Below are positions 9,501-17,380 of a stretch of 64,000 nucleotides of DNA, in pieces. Every line of letters begins with the position of its first letter. Position 1 is the stretch's first letter. The notes beneath the pieces are model-generated. The model was not told where the DNA came from. It saw only the letters and a list, made by a program, of their open reading frames with translations, and did no database searches. Source of the stretch: MnTg04 sp964568075 (lineage in GTDB: Bacteria; Pseudomonadota; Gammaproteobacteria; Steroidobacterales; MnTg04); assembly GCA_964568075.1 (NCBI GenBank), contig CAZMOM010000006.1:1-64000 (forward strand), given 5' to 3'. The position numbers and the translations under genes are program-made.

Positions 9501-10192
9501 TCCTCGAGAGTCTGACGCGACGATCCCTTACCCTTGAGCGTGCCCTTGATGCGGCTCAACGCTCCGCAATGGTGGCGGAGATAGACGCCGCAGTACAATC
9601 ATTGACGCTTCAGATGCAGGAAATTACTGAGAAGACGCGGAGGATGTCGGTAATTAGCAAGTCGTTTACCCAACTTAGAGATATACTCGACCGGCAAAGC
9701 GCAGATGCCGTCGCCAACCATGTCCGCGCGTTTGGTCCCCTGACTACTCTCATTCAAAAACGGCTCCGCGCCGTGTACGGATTCGGCGATGTCAGTATGT
9801 TAGCGAAGGGAAATGAGATCCCTGTTGTCGTGCGATGGCAAGGCGAAAACGTCAAGCCGACGGACTACTTCAGTGACTCGCAGAAACAGATATTGATGCT
9901 CAGCATCTTCTTGGCTGGTCGCCTCACCCAAACATGGTCTAGTTTTGCGCCAATCCTTCTGGATGATCCCGTCACACATTTCGATGATCTAAACGCTTTC
10001 GGCTTTGTTGAGTTAATAAGAGGCTATGTTTGTACATCGCCGGGCGAGCGGCAATTCTTGATCTCCACCTGTGAATCTCGGCTGTTCGAGTTGATGCGGA
10101 AGAAGTTTGGAAGTATTGATGGTGGTGCCAAGTTTTACCGGTTTGAGGGTATTGATTCCGATGGCCCCATTATCACAAAGTTGGAGCAATAG
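6515..10192 (+). CDS. Rad50/SMC-like ATPase with zinc hook, partner of the nitrilase protein
   Basis: About 1225 aa from ATG 6515 (AGGAATAAT just before); a longer frame from 6443 would overlap the upstream gene by over 100 bp and is less likely. Domains: an N-terminal region of about 240 residues of unknown fold, then Walker A GPNGLGKT at 242-249, long coiled coils, a zinc-hook CPTC near 721-724, more coiled coil, and the C-terminal half-ATPase with a FSDSQKQ signature-like helix and Walker B ILLDDPVTHFDD near 1148-1158. The hook and split ATPase are Rad50-like; the N-terminal extension before Walker A is not. A scaffold gap (8045-8054) lies in the first coil without breaking the frame. Predicted role: ATP-driven DNA or phage-signal sensing that controls the nitrilase. 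Confidence 0.85.
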   Translation: MRFSQELIQSYSRLQSALGQLSQLLSPELALVQEGDYPLLILETSGDIAGFSIVNGAPETSFSSAYEAFKQLYRQKHAVWKERNLSFVVCRSELKKNHEAFFSSIEMDVYFCRKYVLRFLPDQEGLNQELLRLPFLPLPEGRSGGVVRPPSAQTLLQSHGVSAHLARQLIVPREYSASRIVKEAIPQTELLPKIGGATVSREQYEVVSTESTRIKNVVIEAFRAYRKRQEFDLDADVVVLYGPNGLGKTSFFDALDYVCTGRIGRLCRRRISQKRFIDLACHLGTLPNSGSVAMDVSRGSSVFPVRRSVDDWGHAMVGTDKMDRASTLQFLTLASWGPKKARIENLERLFRATHLFSQTDPEFLVEFENDSTLSADLVARALALDDYATGLAKTREVLALLARQIDQGKNRANEIKGKIDEEQARLEALPSPQKYSQPGSQLKKMAAELVRDLRADAGITVNNAEVTVSAVREWRAVVESALKETRDQISQLQTLESGFAIFEKNRLELKXXXXLKARADQLASLKVALTKHTAERRRQKQAKKKLLVSLKQSRTKLAQAKAKRRALAELGSLQDVAKEAHDSLQQWRQELKRVEGEAASVATELQLLHRALGKLDTRMSKLQEALDGKSQRIETLTKIQDGLATWEIAREEMSNLKQSVAAAQVHIAKVSASIDEHRRDIDTQVRELAAQEQEYEKHTAHQADLTRLLDEVEAHVRNGICPTCGTDHKTKAALIKEIHAQKETRPAHVEDLAKRCRVLRKSLEEKNTSSAVLTRNRESKRKDLEGLSAKLARKRDVVTAFERSVEQAKLSVDDQEIRATVARLLAEEVTVRQASQDTLAKLKTELSATAKRIKELEQKQSKEAEGRKRANDAIEPLEQQIRMLSSKAEAMDLSLEMATTNLTSDQESWAVREAEAEKQVTELASKEEALTRVAAEVEALCNDTKASAETVREQTEVLQTELGRYEEGAVGIIGREAFDLDRIGEERRKTAERRDVLESLTRRSLTLERALDAAQRSAMVAEIDAAVQSLTLQMQEITEKTRRMSVISKSFTQLRDILDRQSADAVANHVRAFGPLTTLIQKRLRAVYGFGDVSMLAKGNEIPVVVRWQGENVKPTDYFSDSQKQILMLSIFLAGRLTQTWSSFAPILLDDPVTHFDDLNAFGFVELIRGYVCTSPGERQFLISTCESRLFELMRKKFGSIDGGAKFYRFEGIDSDGPIITKLEQ
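8045..8054. other. Scaffold gap (10 N) with overlapping contig ends
   Basis: The eight bases before the Ns and the eight after them are both AGCTGAAG. Collapsing them gives one continuous coding strand, reading NRLELKARADQL across the join, and removes 18 bases, a multiple of three. So the gap is very likely an artefact of two contigs that overlap, not missing sequence. Confidence 0.75.
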
Positions 10193-10554
10193 GATAAGCT
10201 GCCACTTAATGGTTATTTTCACCAGGCAGATCGACGGCGATTGCTCAGTGTACTGCGTAGCGATGTCTTTCCAGCCGCATAAATAGTAACCCGGTTGTCG
10301 AAATGACTTATTCCGCGAAATTCCCCGCAGCACAGTACTCATTGCATTTGATTGCTTGCAGAGGGACTTGGTGACGACATTGATTCTGGCAATTGCGGGT
10401 GCTTTCCTTTTCCCCGCGAGCCCGTAGGCGCAGAAGAAGACTGATTGCCAAACGAGGTGATTTAACGATACTTCTTCCCATGTCGTAACGAATACCTGTC
10501 TCAGGCGGGCATAGGACATAAGTATGCAGTCGTTAGATGCGGATCGTCCCTGGG
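10193..10554. other. Non-coding stretch after the SMC gene
   Basis: No convincing gene. The minus strand is open from 10519 back into the SMC gene (168 codons), but most of it is antisense to that gene's end and I recognise no family in it; it could be a decayed gene. Confidence 0.35.
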
Positions 10555-10817
10555 AGAACTACAAATGTTGATTTGCAATCAAAATTGACCCACGTATAAA
10601 CCCTTTTCCTGCTGAGGAGAAATCAGGAGATCATAAGGAATGATAGACGTGGATTTATTGAGTGTGACTCGACGATGCCAAGCTGACCACAGCACTGCTC
10701 GATCGATTGACACATAACTACCACACCCTTGAAACCGACAACAACAGCTACCGTCTTAAAAACTCAACCACCAACAGCAAAAAGGAGACGAATACCAGGA
10801 AAGCAACCAAGACCTGA
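10555..10817 (+). mobile_element. IS21-family relic, internally deleted
   Basis: The left part, GTTGATTTGCAATCAAAATT then GACCCAC, looks like an IS21-type end. It is followed by GGAGATCATAAGGA and ATGATAGACGTGGATTT, like an istA start (MIDVDLLS...). From 10686 another frame reads TTALLDRLTHNYHTLETDNN and continues SYRLKN up to the stop at 10815-10817; this is the C-terminal tail of IstB, the AAA+ helper ATPase of IS21. So nearly all of istA and most of istB have been deleted. No clear right end follows. 10818-10959 holds nothing further that I recognise and precedes the helicase operon. Confidence 0.6.
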
Positions 10818-10959
10818 GCCATAATCAAGCGCCCAGTGTGGCGCGGGGATTCTGCGTGAATTGCACTGAAATCGCAGGAGTTGAATCGCTGGCACTGGAT
10901 GTATTTGTGGCACGCGAGCTACGTATTCGGAGTGGGGCTTAGGGAGGCCCGGACCGTCG

Positions 10960-13900
10960 ATGCTAAAACTGGCAGACATTAGAAAAGACGCGCAAATCCG
11001 TGGGATTGAACCCAACGAAATCGTTCGGGTCGTCACAGTCGAATTAGTGGGCGATGATGCCATCACCATTTACTACAAAAACAGCCAAGGACGGCTGGGC
11101 GAACAGATGCTGTTCCGTACCGATGAGGCCCGGCTTGAACTTGCAGAGGTTGGACGCCCATGGGCATTTGATGCTTCAGGAGCGGATTTCAAACTGGGAC
11201 TCGAAGCCTACCGCATTAGTTTGGCACACCTTTTCGACCCGATGATGGCGGTGCATACCTCAAATGTAGATCCTTATCCTCATCAGATTTCTGCCGTTTA
11301 TGAAGCCATGCTACCTCGACAGCCCCTGCGCTTCGTCCTGGCTGATGATCCTGGCGCTGGTAAGACCATCATGGCGGGGCTGTTGATCCGGGAACTGCTG
11401 ATGCGGGCTGACGCGAAACGGGTTCTGATCGTCGCACCAGGCTCACTGGCCGAACAATGGCAGGACGAACTCCTGGAAAAGTTTGGCATGCAGTTCGAGA
11501 TTTTTAGCCGGGAGAAGCAGGAGCAGTGTGCTTCAGGCAATTACTTTGACGAGCAGAATTTGGTCATTTCGCGTCTGGATCAGTTGTCTCGCGGCGAGGA
11601 CTTACAGAAAAAGCTGAAGGTAACCGAATGGGATTTGATCGTCGTTGACGAGGCCCACAAGCTTTCCGCTCACTACTACGGTAACAAGGTCAATAAGACC
11701 AAACGGTTCCTGCTAGGAGAGATGCTCGGTTCAATTACCCGCCACTTTCTACTAATGACCGCGACCCCCCATAACGGAAAAGAAGAGGATTTTCAGATTT
11801 GGCTATCATTACTCGATAGTGACCGTTTCTACGGAAAATTCCGAGAAGGTGCTCATAAGGTCGATGTCACCGACATGATGCGTAGGATGGTGAAGGAGGA
11901 GCTGCTCAAATTTGATGGTACGCCGTTGTTCCCAGAACGATGGGCATACACCGCAAACTACGAACTATCGGATCTGGAAGCAGCCCTGTACGCGGACGTC
12001 ACGGACTATGTCCGTAACGAGATGAATCGTGCGGATAATCTGGACGGAAAACGCAAGGGCACTGTTGGTTTTGCACTGACCCAGCTGCAACGTCGGCTCG
12101 CATCTAGCCCAGAAGCAATTTATCAATCGCTCAAGCGCCGCCGCAAACGCCTGGAAAATCGCCTTCAAGAAATGAAACTCATTGAGCGAGGTCATCAGGT
12201 GGCAGAGACGCTTGGGGAATATCCTATGATCAAGCAGCTCGATTTACCTGACAACATCGATGACATTGAAGATGAGCTGAGTTCGGAGGAATACGAAGCC
12301 TATGCGGACCAGATCGTTGACCAGGCGACAGCCTCCGCCACGATTCCTGAGTTGGAGGCCGAAATCGTCAGTCTGCAAGGCTTGGAAGCTAAGGCGCTGG
12401 CCGTTGTTCGGTCGGGCAATGATCGTAAATGGGAGGAACTGTCCTGTCTCCTGCAGGAGACGCCAGAGATGTTCAACGCTGCCGGCAGTCGACGAAAACT
12501 CATCGTTTTCACGGAGCATCGTGACACTCTCAACTACTTGATTGAACGCATCCGTGGACTCATGGGCGCGTCGGAAGCGGTCGTGACCATCCATGGGGGC
12601 GTCAACCGCGATGATCGCCGCAAGGTTCAGGAAGAGTTTCGGAATAACCCAGATGTACTGATCATGGTGGCTACCGATGCGGCCGGCGAAGGTATTAACC
12701 TGCAAAATGCCAACTTGATGGTGAACTACGATCTGCCCTGGAACCCCAATCGCCTCGAACAACGATTCGGTCGGATTCACCGGATTGGCCAGTCTGAGGT
12801 TTGTCATCTTTGGAATATGGTGGCCAGCGAAACCCGTGAGGGTGAGGTCTTCAAGAGATTATTTGAAAAGATGGAGGTTCAAAAAGCGGCACTAGGCGGT
12901 CGGGTCTTTGACGTTCTGGGTGAAGCGTTTGAAAACATCTCGCTCAGGGATCTTCTTATAGAGGCAATTCGTTATGGCGAGCTACCAGAAACAAGGGCCA
13001 AGCTCGATAGGGCCATTGATAATGCTCTGGAGACCGATCACTTGAAAGAGATCATGCGGCGTAACGCCTTGGCGGAGCAGCACATGAGCATGGAAGAACT
13101 GTTCTCCGTTAAGGAAGAAATGGAGAAGGCGGAGGCCCGCAAGCTCCAACCCTACTTTATTCGTGCTTTTTTTGCTGAGGCATTCAAGACCGTCGGCGGA
13201 GAGATGCGGCCCCGTGAGGAAGGCCGTTTTGAGGTACGGCACGTTCCTGCGGTAATTCGGGAGCGCGACCGGGTTATGGGCGAGACTCGAACCCCGGTGC
13301 TCCGAAAATATGAACGGATCTGCTTCGAGAAACCGTATATACGGATCCACGGTAAACCAATGGCGGACCTAATTCATCCTGCCCATCCCCTCATGCATGC
13401 AACTACCGACCTGGTGTTATCTGCACACCGAAGCAAGCTCAAGCAGGGTGCAGTTCTCGTGGACCCCAATGATGAATCAGTTGATCCGAAAGTCTTATTC
13501 ATGGTGGACCATACCATTCGTGAAGCTAGCGGGGATCAGCCGCGCACTGTGTCCCGTCGATTGCAGTTTGTTGCTATTGACCAAGCTGGCCAAGCAACCC
13601 ACGCTGGATGGGCTCCACATCTGGATCTTCAGCCTATCGACGACTATGACCTCAACCTGGTTAGCGATGTCCTGGACGCGGCCTGGATCAGCGAAAGTAT
13701 TGAATCGGTTGCACTGAAGCATGCATCCGAGAAGCTCGCCCCCGAACATTACGAGGAAGTCAAAACACGTCGCGAGCGACAAGCCACAAAGATCCTAGAG
13801 GCCGTCAATGAAAGGTTGGTCAAGGAGATCAACTATTGGTCAGACCGGTATATCAAACTGACTGCGGATGTTGCGGCGGGAAGACAACCACGGGTTCAGC

Positions 13901-14484
13901 CGGAAATGGCCCGGCGCCGGGTTGACGAATTAACTGCCCGCTTGGAGCAGCGAAAGAATGAGCTGGAAATTATGAAGAACGTGGTGTCTAGCACACCAGT
14001 GATCATTGGTGGTGTATTGGTGATTCCACAAGGCATGCTGGCGCAGCGAAAAGGCGAAGGGAACTTTTCTGCTGATCCGCTTGCCCGTTCACGCATTGAG
14101 GGCGTTGCTATGCAGGCCGTTACGGAGGTTGAACGCAACTTCGGTCATCAAGTTACAGATGTGTCAGCTGCTAAATGCGGCTGGGACATCACGGCTCGTC
14201 CGCCAATAGTGGATGGTAGGTTGTTGAATGATCGTCACATCGAAGTAAAAGGTCGGGCCAAGGGGCAGAGTACGATCACCGTGAGCCGCAACGAGATTAT
14301 GTACGCACTCAATCAGTCGGATAAATTTATTCTGGCCATTGTTATTGTGGACGGTAGTGATCATGAAGGACCGTATTACATTCGTGATCCCTTCAGTCAG
14401 GAGCCTGATTTTAGTGTCGCCAGTATAAATTACGATCTTAGTGACCTGCTAAGCAAGTCAACGCCACCAGAAGCAACGGTCTAG
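10960..14484 (+). CDS. hmaA: SNF2-family helicase with C-terminal DUF3883 (Hma helicase)
   Basis: 1174 aa. A superfamily 2 SNF2/RapA-like ATPase: Walker A DDPGAGKT at 129-136, DEAH box at 230-233, TATPHNGK, the C-lobe IVFTEHRDTLNYL, and motif VI QRFGRIHRIGQ at 601-611. The last ~130 residues carry DUF3883 (RHIEVKGRAKGQ...NEIMYALNQSDKFILAIV, around 1090), common in defence proteins and reminiscent of restriction-endonuclease folds. It translocates on duplex DNA without necessarily unwinding. It is the first gene of a tight same-strand run (15 bp, then 13 bp spacing) with a DUF1156 methylase and a DUF499 ATPase. This set matches the Hma (helicase-methylase-ATPase) defence type; BREX type 3 uses related proteins, but no pglZ is present. 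The symbol is assigned by analogy. Confidence 0.85.
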   Translation: MLKLADIRKDAQIRGIEPNEIVRVVTVELVGDDAITIYYKNSQGRLGEQMLFRTDEARLELAEVGRPWAFDASGADFKLGLEAYRISLAHLFDPMMAVHTSNVDPYPHQISAVYEAMLPRQPLRFVLADDPGAGKTIMAGLLIRELLMRADAKRVLIVAPGSLAEQWQDELLEKFGMQFEIFSREKQEQCASGNYFDEQNLVISRLDQLSRGEDLQKKLKVTEWDLIVVDEAHKLSAHYYGNKVNKTKRFLLGEMLGSITRHFLLMTATPHNGKEEDFQIWLSLLDSDRFYGKFREGAHKVDVTDMMRRMVKEELLKFDGTPLFPERWAYTANYELSDLEAALYADVTDYVRNEMNRADNLDGKRKGTVGFALTQLQRRLASSPEAIYQSLKRRRKRLENRLQEMKLIERGHQVAETLGEYPMIKQLDLPDNIDDIEDELSSEEYEAYADQIVDQATASATIPELEAEIVSLQGLEAKALAVVRSGNDRKWEELSCLLQETPEMFNAAGSRRKLIVFTEHRDTLNYLIERIRGLMGASEAVVTIHGGVNRDDRRKVQEEFRNNPDVLIMVATDAAGEGINLQNANLMVNYDLPWNPNRLEQRFGRIHRIGQSEVCHLWNMVASETREGEVFKRLFEKMEVQKAALGGRVFDVLGEAFENISLRDLLIEAIRYGELPETRAKLDRAIDNALETDHLKEIMRRNALAEQHMSMEELFSVKEEMEKAEARKLQPYFIRAFFAEAFKTVGGEMRPREEGRFEVRHVPAVIRERDRVMGETRTPVLRKYERICFEKPYIRIHGKPMADLIHPAHPLMHATTDLVLSAHRSKLKQGAVLVDPNDESVDPKVLFMVDHTIREASGDQPRTVSRRLQFVAIDQAGQATHAGWAPHLDLQPIDDYDLNLVSDVLDAAWISESIESVALKHASEKLAPEHYEEVKTRRERQATKILEAVNERLVKEINYWSDRYIKLTADVAAGRQPRVQPEMARRRVDELTARLEQRKNELEIMKNVVSSTPVIIGGVLVIPQGMLAQRKGEGNFSADPLARSRIEGVAMQAVTEVERNFGHQVTDVSAAKCGWDITARPPIVDGRLLNDRHIEVKGRAKGQSTITVSRNEIMYALNQSDKFILAIVIVDGSDHEGPYYIRDPFSQEPDFSVASINYDLSDLLSKSTPPEATV

Positions 14485-14499
14485 CGAGTACCGCCTTAA

Positions 14500-17367
14500 A
14501 TGATAAAAGCCCCAAAGAAACTCATCGAAGTGGCTCTGCCGCTAGACGATATAAATGATGCCTCAGCCAGGGAAAAGAATTTGCGGCACGGGCATCCTAG
14601 TACTCTGCACTTGTGGTGGGCGAGGCGGCCACTTGCAGCAGCACGCGCTGTATTGTTTGCCCAACTTGTTAATGATCCGGGCGGAGAACGGGGTTATTAC
14701 AAAGGTAAGACCAAAGCGCAAGCTGATGCTGAGCGCGAAAAATTGTTTGAAATCATCAGGGACTTAGTCAAGTGGGAGAATACATCGAACCAAGATGTAC
14801 TTGACCGTGCGCGGCAAGCTATTCGCACTAGTTGGCAAGAAACCTGCGAGATCAACAAGGGTGAACCAGGGTTTGACTTAGACAAGATGCCTGCTTTCTA
14901 TGACCCCTTTGCCGGGGGTGGTGCGATTCCGCTGGAAGCTCAGCGACTAGGGCTGGAAAGTTTCGCAAGTGACCTGAATCCAGTGGCCGTGTTAATCAAT
15001 AAGGCGATGATCGAGATCCCGTCTAAGCACGCGGGTCAGATTCCGATTGGTCCCATCCCAGAATACGAGAAGCAGGTAGATCACCACCAAGATTCGTCCG
15101 GTGCGAAAGGGCTAGGAGAGGATGTACGGCGGTACGGGCACTGGATGAGAAATGAGGCATTCAAACTCGTCGGCGAGTTTTATCCCAAAGTCGAAATCTC
15201 GAAAGAAGAGGTCGATGAACGGCAGGACCTAGCGCCATTCCTTGGCCAGAGATTGACGGTCGTCGCGTGGCTTTGGGCTCGAACTGTCAAGAGCCCTAAT
15301 CCAGCTTTCAGCGATGTTGACGTTCCTCTTGTGTCTTCGTTCGTAATTTCTGACAAGCCAGGAAAAGAAGCCTACGTCGAACTAGATAGATTAGAGAAGG
15401 GCTTTTCGTTCAGAGTCCGAAAGGGAAAGGTTTCAAATTGGCAAAAACTAAAAAAGGGCACAAAGCTATCTCGGAATTCGTTTAGGTGTGCACTAAGCAA
15501 TACGCCCATCGAGCTGAGTTACATTAAGGAACAGGCGCAGTTGGGACGAATGGGTCAGCGTCTGATGGCAATTGTTGCTGAAGGAATTCGTGGCAAAGTA
15601 TTCCTAGGCCCTCAAAGGGTCCATGAAGAGATCGTGGGCACAATTGGGCCACAATGGGCTCCGACCTTGCCTTTGCCGGAAAGACTAACTGGCGGAACTT
15701 GTCATGCGTACGGAATGGAAGAATGGGGAAAAGTATTCACACGAAGACAGTTGTTGATACTAAACACACTTTCCGGGCTGATAGAGAAAGCGTATTCCAA
15801 GATAGAAGTTGATGCGAAAGCACATGGTTGTTCCAACCCTTCAGAATACGCCAAGTCAGTAGCAACATATCTGGCTTTCCTAATCAGTCAGGTTGCGAAT
15901 CATAGCGCATCCATTTGTGGATGGAATGCACCGAACACACAAATGAGAAGTGTATTCGCTCGGCAAGCTATTCCGATGTCCTGGGACTTTGCTGAAAGTA
16001 ACCCTTTTTCAACTTCTACAGGTAGCTTCCATAACCTGCATGAGAGAATGTGCAAAGGCTTTGTCGCGCTCGGTAACCGACCAATCGGACACGCCGCTCA
16101 AGCAGATGCGCAGGAACAAACTATGTCGGCAGACAAAATAGTATCAACTGATCCGCCTTACTACGACAATATTGCCTATGCTGACCTATCGGATTTCTTT
16201 TACGTATGGCAAAGGAATGTACTTAAAGATTTCTATCCGGATCTTTTCTCTACTATGGCGACACCAAAACAGAAAGAATTGGTCGCTATGACCCACCGAC
16301 ATGGTACGAAAGACCAGGCAAACAAATTCTTTGAATCGGGGATTTCCGTCGCAATAAGGCGCCTCGCTGAATCGGCGAATGCTGCCTACCCTATGACGAT
16401 CTATTATGCGTTTAAGCAGACGCAGACCACTGAATCGGGCACTTCTTCATCGGGTTGGGAAACCTTTTTGGAGGCGGTGATTCAATCTGGTCTCGAGGTT
16501 ACTGGGACATGGCCAATTCGAACGGAAAAGAAGGGTAGATCCGTCGGAATAGGCACAAATGCGTTAGCGTCGTCAATCGTACTATCTTGCCGGCCACGGG
16601 GTGACGCAGTTGAAACGATTACTCGCCGCCAGTTCCAGCAGAAATTGCGCGTAGATATGCCTGAGGCTCTCGAAACCATGATTGGCGGATCTTCGGGAAG
16701 GTCACCCATTGCTCCGGTGGATCTGGCGCAATCCGCAATCGGCCCCGGCATGAGTATCTTTTCCCAATATGATGCGGTCCTGAATCAGGACGGTTCAAAG
16801 ATGTCAGTACATGATGCGCTGGTTTTGATCAATCGCACCATTACCGATAATCTCAATCCTGACAGCGGTAGTTTCGATAACGACACCCTCTTTTGCGACA
16901 GTTGGTTTTCAGAATACGGTTGGTCGACTGGTGGATTTGGCCAAGCCAATGTTTTGGCTCAAGGCAAGGGCACGACCGTGGATGGAGTACGCGATGCTGG
17001 AGTCATCGAATCGGGCGGCGGCAAGGTCCGACTGCTGAAGTGGCAGGAATACCCCACCGGTTGGGATCCGAAACAGGACAACCGCACGCCCGTCTGGGAG
17101 GCACTGCATCAATTGATCCGAGCCCTCAATCAAGAAGGCGAAACTGGCGCCGGCGAGCTGTTGGCTGGTATGCCCGAACGCGGCGAATCCATCCGCCAGC
17201 TTGCCTACCACCTTTACACTTTTTGTGACCATAAGAAGTGGGCAGAAGATGCGCGTGCATACAACGAGTTGATCGCGTCCTGGCACGCGATTGTCGCCGC
17301 ATCTCACGAGGTCGGTCAGCACGGCACTCAAGTGCAAATGGAACTAGATGTCTTGGGCAGCGAATAA
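14500..17367 (+). CDS. DUF1156 adenine-specific DNA methyltransferase (Hma methylase)
   Basis: 955 aa. The start, KLIEVALPLDDINDASAREK then a short basic turn and STLHLWWARRPLAAARA, is the DUF1156 N-terminal block of COG1743-type DNA methylases. The SAM-binding motif DPFAGGGAIPLEA is at 135-147 and the catalytic DPPYYD at 551-556, giving an N6-adenine amino-methyltransferase. In defence systems such enzymes mark the host genome so that unmarked phage DNA is recognised. The long spacer between the two motifs (over 400 residues) is normal for this family and likely contains target recognition. Middle gene of the operon. Confidence 0.88.
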   Translation: MIKAPKKLIEVALPLDDINDASAREKNLRHGHPSTLHLWWARRPLAAARAVLFAQLVNDPGGERGYYKGKTKAQADAEREKLFEIIRDLVKWENTSNQDVLDRARQAIRTSWQETCEINKGEPGFDLDKMPAFYDPFAGGGAIPLEAQRLGLESFASDLNPVAVLINKAMIEIPSKHAGQIPIGPIPEYEKQVDHHQDSSGAKGLGEDVRRYGHWMRNEAFKLVGEFYPKVEISKEEVDERQDLAPFLGQRLTVVAWLWARTVKSPNPAFSDVDVPLVSSFVISDKPGKEAYVELDRLEKGFSFRVRKGKVSNWQKLKKGTKLSRNSFRCALSNTPIELSYIKEQAQLGRMGQRLMAIVAEGIRGKVFLGPQRVHEEIVGTIGPQWAPTLPLPERLTGGTCHAYGMEEWGKVFTRRQLLILNTLSGLIEKAYSKIEVDAKAHGCSNPSEYAKSVATYLAFLISQVANHSASICGWNAPNTQMRSVFARQAIPMSWDFAESNPFSTSTGSFHNLHERMCKGFVALGNRPIGHAAQADAQEQTMSADKIVSTDPPYYDNIAYADLSDFFYVWQRNVLKDFYPDLFSTMATPKQKELVAMTHRHGTKDQANKFFESGISVAIRRLAESANAAYPMTIYYAFKQTQTTESGTSSSGWETFLEAVIQSGLEVTGTWPIRTEKKGRSVGIGTNALASSIVLSCRPRGDAVETITRRQFQQKLRVDMPEALETMIGGSSGRSPIAPVDLAQSAIGPGMSIFSQYDAVLNQDGSKMSVHDALVLINRTITDNLNPDSGSFDNDTLFCDSWFSEYGWSTGGFGQANVLAQGKGTTVDGVRDAGVIESGGGKVRLLKWQEYPTGWDPKQDNRTPVWEALHQLIRALNQEGETGAGELLAGMPERGESIRQLAYHLYTFCDHKKWAEDARAYNELIASWHAIVAASHEVGQHGTQVQMELDVLGSE

Positions 17368-17380
17368 GGAATAGGAAGTG

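Noticed and set aside
10013..10519. 168-codon minus-strand frame over the end of the SMC gene
   Set aside because: More than a third is antisense to a well-supported gene, no ribosome site or recognised motif; at most a decayed gene.
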